A stretch of 64,000 bases of DNA from Apostichopus japonicus. Its lineage: Eukaryota > Echinodermata > Holothuroidea > Aspidochirotida > Stichopodidae. Under the pieces are notes generated by a model. The model did no database searches. It saw nothing but the letters and a program-made list of their open reading frames with translations, and was not told where the DNA came from. The position numbers and the translations under genes are program-made. Positions 1 to 11,267 of the stretch are shown in pieces; position 1 is the stretch's first letter, and every line of letters begins with the position of its first letter. The stretch spans positions 19,228,876 through 19,292,875 of the forward strand of contig NC_092567.1 in assembly GCF_037975245.1 (NCBI RefSeq), in the 5' to 3' direction.

Positions 1-121
1 ATTGCTACCTATTTGTGGTATGATATAAGTTTACCGTTTTCTAAACTGATCGTGTAATCAGTGTACGGGGTCTTGTTACAAAAGAATAATCCTTCATTGA
101 ATCCCTTTTCTATCTTTTTAG

Positions 122-310
122 CTAACGAGGGTTGTGGCAATGAAGGCGATTTTCTAGAGATAAGTACCAATCCTGTCACCTGGCTATGTGAACGAGACAG
201 GGGGCATTATACCACGTCATCGAATCACGTGACTGTGAAGTTTAATTCGGATGAGAACGGCAATAATAACCACCAAGGGTTTAAGTTCACCTATGTCCTA
301 TTTTATGAAG
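122..310 (+). CDS. Exon: C-terminal half of CUB domain
   Basis: A pyrimidine-rich acceptor (TATCTTTTTAG) precedes 122 and a GTGAG donor follows 310. The exon needs one base from the previous exon and ends phase 1. It encodes the CUB signature CGNEGDFLEIS, a later LCE, FNSDENG and a GF.FTY terminal strand, which match the C-terminal strands of CUB domains. The N-terminal half of the domain must lie upstream of base 1. Confidence 0.8.
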
Positions 311-3147
311 GTGAGATGAAACTATCATCTAATTTCTTGAGGAATCTTGTTTTTCATAATTACTGACGTCTTTGACGAATTTGAAATAACCGGTATGATA
401 GAACACAGAAATGGTAACAGAACACAGAAATGAACACAGAAATGATACCAAAGAAAATTATTATCGCGCAGGCGTACTTAGAATCCGATTGTATAAGGTG
501 GCTATGAAGTCTAATGCCCTCTATTTCTCGGAGCCCTCTGGCACTGGCGGAGGGCGTGGTTTATACGGTACCATACATATCTATATGTATATTTATACTA
601 TGTTCTGTATGTAATCAAGGCACGAGACCAGACCAGAAAAGTACGTACCGTACTTATCTCTGGTTCCTCTAACTCCATCTGTCATAAGTGACATTCTTCT
701 CTTTGCTTACTGCATTTGCCTCTGTTAAAATTTTGTGTGAACTATTTGATGTAATGTACCCATACGTATTGTAGTGTACGCGTCCGACAAATGGATTATT
801 ATTGCCATCAGACGTGACAACGAATCACCCTTTACTCCTTTCCTTTTCTGTTTTTCTTTGTAATTTCTCCAGATCCATATGGTTGCGACGAGGGATACTT
901 CATGTGTTCAAATGAACGTTGTATCTCAGAGGAGCTAGTATGCGACGGCTTAAACCATTGTGATGATAACTCTGACGAAGAACCTCATGCTTGTGGTAAG
1001 TCCAATCGCAATTTCCTTGGAACGCCATCATCATCATTTTTCATAAAGTATTAATAACTTTCAGTTTACCTTAGACGTCAAAAAGAAAACATTTACAGAA
1101 GAAAGGCAAAGTTTTTTTTTTCATTATTATTTTTAAAACGCCGCTGAGGTGAAACAAATATAGAATGGGATGAGATGGACGTGTTTTGTATGATGCGATC
1201 CTAACCATAATTATTCAATAAGGCCCAAATTGATATCTATTATAAATGCTCAACTTGTGATGGTGGTAACGGTGATGAATGTAGGGAGACGGTTAGAAGG
1301 AGGCTAAGTAAAGCTGGGATGAAGATGAGATCAGAGACGGTTCCAGGATGTTCCAAAAGGAGGGGCTGTATAGCCACTAATGGGTTGCTGAAGCCAAGTT
1401 CCATGTAACAGGGTCAGAGGTTAAAATGGTTTATTCTGGGGCATGTTTAGGCTAAAAATTAGGTCTATAATTATAGGTCTACACGTAAGGTTGTGCTCAT
1501 AAGTATACCATTAGTTTTTTCTTTTTGTTAAGCTGATCGATAGCTTTACCTAGATGCAGCGGAAGAGGTTTCGATCTAGAGGATGGAGGGGAACGTGTGA
1601 TTTTTATTTCAGGGACAAACCACAGACTCTCAAACAAACTTAATCCTCTGTATATTCCGTACCACAACTGCCAATATTTGAATATTTTTTGTTGTTTTTC
1701 AATAAAAGGGCACTCTTTAATTCCAGGTTTGATCTTAGATTGTCACACACAAAAAATACAAAAGGGCAGTTTTTAATTACAAAAGTATACGAAAGTACTA
1801 TTTTCTTAGCAAATGACTAATAAAAATGGGCATTTTTAACAAAACTGTTGGGAGCTCCTCCTAACCACCCCCCCCCACACTCTCGCCAGCTCCACCCCCT
1901 TATTACTTAGTTATCATTACTGTGTAGTTAACTTACTCTTATGTTCGTATCATTGTATTTCTCTGTTTTCTAGGAGAGGGTTTCTCAGCCGTGTGGGTTA
2001 TCGTCATCGTAATACTGGTAATCTTCCTTGGCCCCTGCTGCTTCTGTATCTGTATCTGCATTAACGTCACCACACAAAAACCAAAAAGAAATCAAAACAG
2101 GTGAGCTTTGAATGTTCATAAATGTGACGTGAAAGAACAGGTGAGCTTTGAATATTCATAAATGTGAAATTTAAGACCCGAGGTGAGCTTTGAATATTCA
2201 TAAATGTGACGTTAAAGAACAGGTGAGATTTGAATATTCATAAGTGTGGCGTTAAAGAACAGGTGAGCTTTGAATATTCATAAATGTGAAATTAAACACC
2301 AGGTAAGCCTTAATTTGAATAATCATTAATGTGACATTACTAAAAAAAAACACTCTTATTCACATTAAGTATTCCTAGTGTTATTTTTAGTTAAATATCT
2401 AACCTCTGATACACTGCTAAAGAAGGAAAATGGATCTTCTGCTCTAACCAATCAGGTGTAATGTATAAGAACGAATCCAGGTTTTTAGAAGGGAGATGTA
2501 GCCGTGGGGTCGTTAAAACCCGACTCTTGTAGGAGATCCGGAGGTCCTTCACCGTAAAGATAAAAGTATTAGGTGAGATATGGTGCATTCAGACACATAT
2601 TTAGACTGAGACATAAGTATTCTTTAACAAGGTCCACACGTCAGGTTTTACTAATAATTATTTATTTTTTGCCGAGATCAGTTTTGTGGGTTGACAGGGG
2701 GAGGGCAGGGTGTACACCCCACCTCATCCAGGATACTACGCGATTGTTATATCACTACAAGCTACGTCACATCGCATCTCAAAATCACACACATGTAAAT
2801 TCAGTGAACGAAGGAGTCTCTTGGTATACATTAAAATCAATGTTTGTTTTTTTCTTTCCCTTTTTTCGTACAGCAATGGAAACACCGTGGTATTTGCCAA
2901 CATCGATCCACCACCTTATAGTGCTCGCATGCCACCACCACCCACAATTTCAGCTAGTCAAAACCATGCATATCCGCCAGTACCCTCCAACCTTTATAAT
3001 CAGCCACAGAGTAATCTAACCATCAACTTACCACCGCCTGTCGTTCGGACGCCCGACCAAACGACAATTTCAGCCCTAGGGCTCGGTGATCGTAGACAAG
3101 AGCGTAACAACATCCTTCCTCCTTTAAAGGGCGCAGGCAAGTTTTAG
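122..3147 (+). CDS. CUB-LDLa single-pass membrane protein, 3' part (exons 122-310, 873-995, 1974-2100, 2874-3147)
   Basis: Four exons join in phase (1, 1, 2) and give about 237 residues up to the TAG at 3145-3147. In order they encode the C-terminal part of a CUB domain, one LDL-receptor class A repeat with six cysteines and the acidic calcium-binding SDE motif, one hydrophobic helix followed by a Cys cluster and a basic stop-transfer stretch (KPKRNQ), and a Pro/Asn/Gln-rich tail with DPPPYSA near its start. CUB-LDLa-TM proteins such as the NETO and LDLRAD groups are surface co-receptors or adaptors, and PPxY motifs in such tails recruit WW-domain Nedd4-type ubiquitin ligases; both points are family knowledge. 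The first visible exon starts mid-codon, so the signal peptide and the start of the CUB domain lie left of the window. The exact orthologue is uncertain; the domain architecture is secure. Confidence 0.82.
311..872 (+). other. Intron of CUB-LDLa gene
   Basis: A 562-base intron with a GTGAGA donor and a pyrimidine-rich acceptor ending at 872. It contains short repeated CACAGAAATG units around 401-442 and otherwise nothing recognisable. Confidence 0.7.
873..995 (+). CDS. Exon: LDL-receptor class A domain
   Basis: A phase 1-1 exon bounded by TTTCTCCAG and GTAAGT, the typical symmetrical exon of an extracellular module. It holds one complete LDLa repeat: Cys at GC, FMC, RC, VC, HC and AC, with CDGLNHCDDNSDEE supplying the acidic calcium-binding cluster. 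All six cysteines and the acidic ligands are present, so the module should fold. Confidence 0.9.
996..1973 (+). other. Intron of CUB-LDLa gene
   Basis: A 978-base intron between the LDLa and transmembrane exons, with a T-rich tract near 1111 and a C-rich run at 1866-1880. A segment at 1330-1620 looks like old dispersed repeat. No coding exon is seen. Confidence 0.65.
1974..2100 (+). CDS. Exon: transmembrane helix
   Basis: The acceptor TTTTCTAG precedes 1974. The exon encodes a short linker and a helix of Val/Ile/Leu/Phe running into a Pro-Cys-Cys-Phe-Cys cluster, then Lys/Arg/Asn/Gln residues, a type I topology with a cytoplasmic C-terminus. The juxtamembrane cysteines could be palmitoylated (inference). 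The exon ends with AG in phase 2, and the donor GTGAGC at 2101 is the first unit of a tandem repeat that recopies this donor. Confidence 0.85.
2099..2342 (+). repeat. 40-bp minisatellite carrying six splice-donor copies
   Basis: Units of 40-42 bp begin AGGTGAGCTTTGAATATTC and start exactly at the exon/intron border. GTGAG or GTAAG donor hexamers occur at 2101, 2141, 2183, 2223, 2263 and 2303. The last unit is degenerate (GTAAGC). Use of any donor after the first reads TGA immediately after the joined AGG codon, so it would truncate the protein after the membrane anchor. Confidence 0.9.
2343..2873 (+). other. Rest of intron 3 of CUB-LDLa gene
   Basis: Holds decayed dispersed-repeat sequence (about 2480-2740, with the GTGGGG...AGGGGGAGGG style seen elsewhere in the window) and the polypyrimidine tract of the acceptor at 2845-2873. 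No additional exon is evident. Confidence 0.55.
2874..3147 (+). CDS. Exon: Pro-rich cytoplasmic tail with PPPY motif
   Basis: A long pyrimidine tract and TACAG precede 2874. The phase-2 join makes Ser, followed by NGNTVVFANIDPPPYSAR, runs of Pro and Gln, and a C-terminus ending LKGAGKF before TAG. The exon encodes about 90 residues of low-complexity tail. PPPY is a canonical group I WW-ligand. Two other overlapping frames are open here but do not continue the upstream exons. Confidence 0.82.
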
Positions 3148-4743
3148 ATATTGCGACGAAAGGATTTAAAATGTTCTTGAGTTTACCATAAAGTTATGTA
3201 AATATGAATATCCATCGATATGTTCACCGTATGCTACCCGAACAATTATAAATGAAACACGTATGTATATACTTCTATCCCGCAGTGGGTTTGTATTAAG
3301 AGAAATGCAAAGTGTATATATAGCGCCTACATACCATGAAATATCATCGTCATCATCACGTGACCACCGTACGGATACCAGAGGACTGAGGGTCAGAATG
3401 GGTCAAGCCTACGGATGATGTCTTCCGTTCAGATTTGATGTATACGCACATAAGCTATAAGTTACGAACGAAGGGACTTCTCTTGAACGAACAAGTAAAA
3501 TGGAAGAGCGTATGTCAAGTAGAAAGTTCAAGCTTTGCTTAAAGTTAATGTAAGAGGGCCTGGGTTTCGATAATACAGCAGAATAACTTTAACTTATACA
3601 TTTACATACACGGGCTTTTTTTTTGGCAGTAACTAAACAGTTTACTAACATTTTTCTTCTTCTCTCTATGCTTAAAGTTGATGGAAAAAGTATAATATAT
3701 ATTTTTGTCAGGTTTGGTGTATATTGCCTACGTTTGTAACATGACATGCTTAAGAATGGCGCCATTGTACCTACCAATGAAGATGCAAAAATGTGATTAG
3801 TTTACCTACTTTCGCTTAGAGTCGATACATAATTGTTGTTACCTTGTAAATAATGTTCGTTTTTGTATATATTCAGACAATGAAGACGATTTTTTTTATG
3901 GGTTTTAATACAGAGTCGAGAGGTTTGAAAACAAATTGGACCTTTGTCTGTTCTGCAAAGTACTACTTTATATTTGATCTTCCTTTCTGCATTGGTAATA
4001 TGCCAGTTCAATATAAAAAAAAAAATCATGGTTGTTTACATCAAATATTTTGTTAACATTATTGTGTATTATGGAATGAATACAGCGTAAGAAGATGCCC
4101 CCTCCTTCCTTATCCGATTGGCGGTTGTGATATGTGACAGTTTATAATCCCCCTGAGTATTTTATTGAAGTAATATTATAGTTTTAGCAGATGATGGGTG
4201 GTGGTGGTGGATGGTGGCTATAGGAACACGGGCGTAGAGACACTCCCATCCCACCCCCTTTTAACCGCACAAAGAAGTTATTGGTGCAACCTTGCGCACA
4301 TTTTAAATTTGAACCATGGATTTCACGCCTAAAGTTTTAGTTTTTTCGAAGGACCTCCCTCCCCTCCATAGAAGTCCGCTTCAACGATCCGGGTTATTCC
4401 CCTCCTTTCCAATATCCTGGATCCGCCCAGAAGCATCAATCAACTCTCCATTCTAATTCAGAGTTACTATGTATTGCTCTCCCTCGTCACAGGAACAAAC
4501 TTTGCCAGATTTGTGATGGCCTGATCCTTGCAGGGGTCAACATCTCGCTATATTTGGTCTTCAGTTTTTTCTTCATTCGTTAATATTGTAGACGTTGAAA
4601 TTTGCAAATTGAGACTACAAATTAGTATATAATTTGCTTCAAATGCAAGATTGTGCTAAATAAATACTTTTGAATTAAAAAAAATCTCCCGACTGACCTT
4701 CCTCCCTCCGCCCCTCCTACTGACGATGGAGGTGGGGCAGGGG
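3148..4743 (+). other. 3' UTR / intergenic
   Basis: No coding exon is seen. An AATAAA at 4659-4664 shortly before an A-rich stretch is a possible poly(A) signal, either of the CUB-LDLa gene or of a retroposed repeat. Bases 4230-4450 are a decayed member of the window's dispersed family that ends in TGGATCCGCCC. Confidence 0.45.
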
Positions 4744-4871
4744 ATGGCCCCGCCCATTGAGAACTGTCACTGCCTATGGCCCCGCCTATTGAGAACTGTC
4801 ACTGCCTATGGCCCCGCCTATTGAGAACTGTCACTGCCTATGGCCCCGCCCATTGAGAACTGTCACTGCCT
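4744..4871 (+). repeat. 32-bp minisatellite, four copies
   Basis: Four head-to-tail units start at 4744, 4776, 4808 and 4840. Each begins ATGGCCCCGCC and ends GAACTGTCACTGCCT, with only a C/T change between units. The near identity implies recent expansion inside a GC-rich decayed repeat. Confidence 0.9.
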
Positions 4872-5689
4872 GAATACCCTAAATGATCTTTACTCTTAAT
4901 TCAGTGCTTGGTACAAACACATTGTTTTCTATCGTTAACCTGCGGTGCTTTGAAGGTACTAAGTTCTTGTTATTCTTGAAATAAAAACTCTCAATATGTT
5001 TAAGGGAAGAATCTGCCTTTTGAACTAAGTTATTTCTCGACAATGTTCAGATTAGCATTACAAAAATTCACCCAAGAATATAGCCTGGGCACGGAAACCT
5101 ATAAATGTTACTGTAAAATATAGCAACGTTTCCAATCCAAGTTCAAGATTGTCAGCTTTACGTAAATTTTGCTATAAATTAAAGGAAACCTTTCGTAATT
5201 GACTATTAACTTGTGTGCCAAATAGTTTCGCTGAAGCCCTTCTCCGCATTTCACTTCACTTAAGCTCATATTAAGTGACCCTTTTCCTAGTTTAATTCTT
5301 GTTCCTCTTTATTTTATGATATTTCTCCATTTTGTCGTACTACGTTTTTTATAACGATGCCATCATCATTTTGTTTGTTTGTATATATATTGTCGACGTC
5401 ACTAATCTCTTGAACACTTCTATGAGGATATGAAAGAGAACAAACTGACGAAGCCATGGTTGAAAACTGTACTAATACAATCTCAGCCCAAGTGCCCTTG
5501 TTATTGTACGCCCATATGAACATGACGGTCTTCAAAGTGTTCCAATGTTGCAGCTTCTCCAGGCCTAACCCCCCTGGAAACACAACTGGGTTATCGCGTC
5601 CCGCCTAGGATGTTACCGTGCACCATCACACACATGCACACACACACACAGAGCAACCTAGGCTCCTAACCTTAGGTGACTACACTTAA
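4872..5689. other. Intergenic, no gene seen
   Basis: AT-rich sequence with no recognisable gene. It ends in a short CACACA run at about 5629-5650. Confidence 0.5.
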
Positions 5690-5785
5690 AAGAAACTTTC
5701 TGAGAAAAGTCACCCAGGAAAGAACCTGGGGCACCAAAAACCAAACTACCAAACGACCGATCCGCTCTCAACCCCAGTCCCCTAA
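5690..5785 (-). repeat. Inverted copy of the 6147-6520 repeat
   Basis: On the minus strand this segment reads TAGGGGACTGGGGTTGAGAG followed further on by CCCCAGG and GTGAC blocks in the same order as the direct units at 6147-6520. The copy is diverged but collinear, giving a head-to-head pair about 400 bp apart. Confidence 0.6.
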
Positions 5786-6146
5786 GACTACTCTTAAAAG
5801 AACAATATGTTTACCACGACCACTATCATACCATACATCTTGCATTTATACAACGTTCGATTGAAGTCTTAAATGATTACCCAGGTGTTTATGCTAATTA
5901 GGTATTTAATCATTTGGAGAGGCTGAGGAATTTATACTCCATTGCGAATACTTCTTAACGATCCTCTATATATAACAACACAATAGTACTGTGTGACAAA
6001 CCTATGTCGTAATTGTTTAAAACATGTACAGTGCAGCACCTAATACCGTCGGGTATACAGTAAACACCGAACAGATCGCTCACCGTACCTTTAACAAGAT
6101 TATGTGTGGTACCGTACGTATATATACATTACCTTTACGGTGACTA

Positions 6147-6520
6147 CAGTCTCTCCATGTAAGCGGACTGGGGTTGAGAGTTGGATTTCGTGCCCAGGAT
6201 CTATCTTTGGTGACTCTTGTTTAAACAAAAAGAATATTTCTAGGCCCAATTCCCTTTTACAAGAGACCATGATACACACTTCACGTAACATATTCGGGAT
6301 CGTGATGTTGCAGTCTCGATGTAAGGGGACTGGGGTTGAGAGTGGATCACGTTGTTTGATTTCGTGCCCAGGACCTATCATTTGTGACTTTCCTTTAATA
6401 AAAGAAAAGTATCTGGGCCCTATTCCCCTTTCCAAGGGTCCATGATACAGGCTCTTCGTTTAGCCATCTCCAGGGTCGTACGGTTGCAGTCTCGATGTAA
6501 GGGGACTGTGGTTGAGAGGA
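6147..6520 (+). repeat. Tandem repeat of about 164-176 bp, two and a bit copies
   Basis: Units start with CAGTCTC..ATGTAAG.GGACTG at 6147, 6311 and 6487, and include GGGGTTGAGAG, TTTCGTGCCCAGGA and CCATGATACA blocks. The third copy is cut off after about 35 bases. Open frames on both strands here arise from the repeat and have no other coding support. Confidence 0.8.
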
Positions 6521-7511
6521 TTGGGAATGCCGGGAAATGTCTGGAAAATAAGGCATCATATAATTTTGGAAAGACAGAATCTGAATACGAGTTTCAGAAT
6601 TGAAACAGTAAGTTGTATTTTCTTTTTATCAAACTTACATTTGTAAGAAAATTACTAGAAGTAAGTCTGTGAGCAAGCTCTACCCAATATTATATGTCAA
6701 ATGATATCACATATACATTGAAACGTATATCTAATGCTAAGCGTATCCTTGAATATGATAACGATTTATAGAAATGCATAGAATAACTGACTCAAAGAGG
6801 CTAAATATACATATTTCATAGATGAGGACATTTTTATGACCTTAAATGTTGCAGCAGAGATGAACGTTTTTGCATGCCTCTCTCTTTCCTACACATGTCG
6901 TTTCATTTGTGCGACACTGATTACTAACAAAATCCACTCATTCCAAGTCTATACTCTTTCATTTTTTCCCCGTATTTATCCGTCTTTCTCCTTTATCTTT
7001 GTAATTGCACTATTATAAGTACTAAAAATATATCTTTGCTCCATCTTTCTTCATTCGTGCTTTATCTACGCTCTGTCGGACAAGAAAACGTACAACAAGT
7101 TTTTCCCTAATTACCAAATTGCTTTTATCTATGCTTCATTGACATCTACTACTGAAAAGGAACAAAAAGTTTCCAATTTATATCGAAAGGTTGTACCACA
7201 TAGCTTACAAACAATAGTGATATAATACCAACCATTTATTATCACTGTCATAATACAGCGGAGGTATTGAAAACTTAATATAACTATGTTTTGGAACGGC
7301 AGGTGGAAGCCGGTTATCCATGCATGAAGTTACTGTAGTAGCTTCTTTTCCCTTGGGAAGCCATTACAGCTGTTTTTGCAAGAGAAATTTTGAATAATCG
7401 AAACTTATGACAACGCACTTTAGATGTTATTTGCATTAGCTTTATCACATTATCACCGGGGAAAGCATAATAGTTAATACGCACAACAGCTTCTTCAAGA
7501 ACCATTGCTGA
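6521..7511. other. Intergenic, no gene seen
   Basis: AT-rich unique-looking sequence. Short open frames have no homology or splice context that I can recognise. Confidence 0.5.
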
Positions 7512-8390
7512 CTTTATTTCCGTCTCTGGTTCTCCTCCATCTCCCACGCTATTATCTTCTTCTTCTTCACTTTCTACTTCTTCCATTCTTTCTTCTCCCA
7601 TTACTTGCTCTCCTCCTCCTCCTCCTCCTCCTCCTCCTCCTCCTACTCATCCTCCACATTCTCATCCATCGTGTCCTTCTCTTCCCCCATCTTCTTCCCC
7701 TTTTATTTCTACTGCTCCTCCTTCTCCTTGTCCTCCTTCTTGTACTCCTTCTCCTTCTCCTTCTCAGTCTCCTTTTCAGTCTCAATCTCCGTCTTCTAAC
7801 CCTTCTCCTGCTCCGTTTTCTTTTCTATTCTGTCTCCTTCTCCTCCTCTTTCTCTTTCTCCGTCGCCGATTCCATCTCCATCATCCGGTACTCCTCCTGC
7901 TTCTCCTTTTCAATCTCCGTCTTCTTATCCTTCTCCGACTTCTTTCCGTCTCCTTCTTCTTCTCCCCCTTTTACTTTCTCCATTTCCGACTCCATCTCCA
8001 TCATCTGGACAGGGTACTCCTCCTGCTTCTCCTTCTCAATCTTCGCCTTCCCTTTCTCCTCCTCCTTTTTCTTTCTCCGTTTCCAACTCCATCTCCATCA
8101 TCTGGACAGGATACTCCTTCTGCTTCTCCTTCTCAAACTCCGTCTTCCTTTTCTTATCCTTCTCCTTCCCCTTCTTCACCTTTTATAGCGTGTCCTTCTA
8201 CAACTCCTTCTGCGCATTGTGCTCACCTCCGCTTTCAACACCACGTTCTCCTTGTCCGTCTCTGACTGCATCTTCGTTTGATACTCCTTCTCCTCATACG
8301 TCTAGTTCTCCTTCTCCTCCTGCTTCTTCTTCTCCTTCTCAGTCTTCGTCTCTTTATCCATCTCCCCTTTTCATTCTTCATTTCCTTCTA
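7512..8390 (+). repeat. Polypyrimidine (CT-rich) tract with internal repeats
   Basis: About 880 bases almost entirely of C and T, with CTC/CTT triplet runs and an imperfect internal repeat of roughly 100-120 bp marked by TCCATCTCCATCATC at about 7871, 7991 and 8088. The long plus-strand frames (poly-Leu/Ser) are composition artefacts. The minus strand reads Glu/Lys/Arg-rich, so a decayed acidic-repeat coding segment cannot be excluded. Such mirror-like pyrimidine tracts can form triplex DNA. Confidence 0.85.
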
Positions 8391-8876
8391 GGGAATTTTG
8401 AAAAAGAATCTCGCAAAGTGGCACCTACGAGCTTCCATTGTGTTTGTCTTTCTTTTTCCCCAATGAAGTAAAAGAAGCGCCTGGTGAGCATAACCAAATG
8501 CAGTTGCATTTGTCGAGTGGAGACTCATTTGGCGGTGGAATTTGTTATGAACTTCTGGTTAGAGGGTGCTTTTCTTACCAAGTTCAAAGTAAGTGAAATT
8601 ATTTTCTAATAAAGACTATTATAGGTAACGTAATCTGATATTCAATTATTACCCAAGAGTTTAATCTCAAATTTTACGGATTTAGTCAGTTAAAAAAATA
8701 TATAACCTGATGTAGCTCTTTCATTTCTTGTTTCTTCCAAAATAATATTACATGAAAACATGTATAACATGAAAGGAAGTGATATATAGGCAGTCGTCTA
8801 GCTTAACAAAGTAGAACACTGCTATAATAACAATGAAGAAAGGACACGACAAGAAACATAAACTAAAAGACAAATA
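8391..8876. other. Intergenic, no gene seen
   Basis: Nothing recognisable; AT-rich sequence between the pyrimidine tract and the SINE. Confidence 0.5.
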
Positions 8877-9075
8877 ATGGTCAATTGGTTAAGACAGTGG
8901 ACTTGTGGTCTACGGTTGCAGTCTCGAGTCCTGACCAGATCATTACGTCGCGTCCTTGGGCAAGGCACTTTATCTCCATTGCCTCTCTTCACCCAGGTGT
9001 GTATATAAATGGGGACTTGCGAGGTAACTCGTAAATATAATTGCGTACTTGCGCCAGTTTGTGCCTGCACCCATT
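8877..9075 (+). mobile_element. tRNA-derived SINE
   Basis: A pol III-like head has a box A-like TGGTTAAGACAGTGG and a box B-like region ending CTCGAGTCC. A body follows with CCTTGGGCAAGGCACTTTA, CACCCAGGTGT and TATAAATGGGGAC. Related reverse copies occur at 54770-54895 and, more diverged, 36211-36360. The head is not an intact tRNA gene: the T-arm carries extra bases and no acceptor stem closes. Confidence 0.75.
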
Positions 9076-9847
9076 GCTAAGTCCGCCAGGGGACACGTAA
9101 AATTATTTGGGTGTGACAAGTTACCAATGACCAGGGGTTAAGTTGTAAACCTCCCCCTTCAACCCCACACAAAAACATGAAAGTTCTTAAACACAATTAT
9201 AGAACTAATTTTCTGAGCCTATAAATTGATGCTTCAGAATGCACTTTTTCAAGTCTAAATGTTTCCCATTCCTTTATATGAGAGTCAGTTTCAACGAACC
9301 TTTTAAAATCCTGGATCCCCATCTTAAGAATGCCTTATTCCCCTTTCAATTTTTGAAAATTGACGCCTTGGTCCCTTTTCGAATGCTGAAAAATTGCCGA
9401 ATTACCCTGCAATTTCGACCAAAATCCAAGGCAAGCTTACCATGAGAAAAGCTATATTTCTCCTTCGATCGTGTGATTACCAGATGCTTTTGTTGTTACG
9501 TCAGAGTTTCGTCCAAGTAATTGCCATCACCCTTATTATTTTTTATTTTAGTATGAAATTGCATCTCTGCATATAATTGTATCACAATTTATTCAGATCC
9601 AATTGTTAGTAAATATTTAAACTTAATTGCTTTTACCTTCGAATGAATATTTACATGTCGTTAAATTGTCTGATTGCCAAGAAAAAGATACTTTAATACC
9701 CTTGAAAGGGGCTTGGACATTGTTTGTTCTTATTGCAGACATACTGTCTACATACACTTGCTTGTAATGACAACCCAAAGGTAGTATTAAATATCATAAT
9801 AACAATAATGTTTTGATAAAATATTATTTTGTGGAGATTTTGTGTTT
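9076..9847. other. Intergenic with decayed repeat
   Basis: 9270-9400 resembles the dispersed family containing TTTCAACGA and ATCCTGGATCC. No gene is seen. Confidence 0.4.
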
Positions 9848-9903
<56 letters not shown>

Positions 9904-9952
9904 AATATATATATATATGTATATATATATATATTTATATATTTATATTTAT

Positions 9953-9994
<42 letters not shown>

Positions 9995-9998
9995 CATG

Positions 9999-10045
<47 letters not shown>
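9848..10045 (+). repeat. TA microsatellite, left copy of a duplicated block
   Basis: A TA array broken by TTTATA, TGTATA and a TATGTATGCATGTATGT interruption. The order of interruptions is the same as in 10951-11105 on the other side of the Penelope-like fragment, so the two blocks share ancestry rather than having arisen independently. Confidence 0.85.
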
Positions 10046-10048
<3 letters not shown>

Positions 10049-10073
10049 ATATAGACAAGATATACAATTTACA

Positions 10074-10130
10074 CCATATTGCTACCCTGGGTTTCACGCA
10101 CGCATAGAGCGACGATCTTCAGGCCAGTGG
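10074..10130 (-). ncRNA. Candidate hammerhead ribozyme at Penelope-like element end
   Basis: On the minus strand, CTGAAGA (10122-10116) fits the CUGANGA core and GAAA (10095-10092) fits the second core strand. ACCC-A-GGGT forms a minimal stem III. Stem I can pair GC next to the cut site and CCA with TGG beyond an internal loop. The predicted cut lies between 10083 and 10082. Stem II pairs only as 2 plus 3 base pairs with mismatches, so this copy may be decayed. Hammerheads with tiny stem III are known in Penelope-like retroelements, and this motif sits just downstream of such an ORF. Confidence 0.45.
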
Positions 10131-10144
10131 ATGGTCAAAACAGA

Positions 10145-11267
<1,123 letters not shown>

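Noticed and set aside
7505-8188. 227-codon Leu/Ser-rich frame
   Set aside because: Composition artefact of the polypyrimidine tract.
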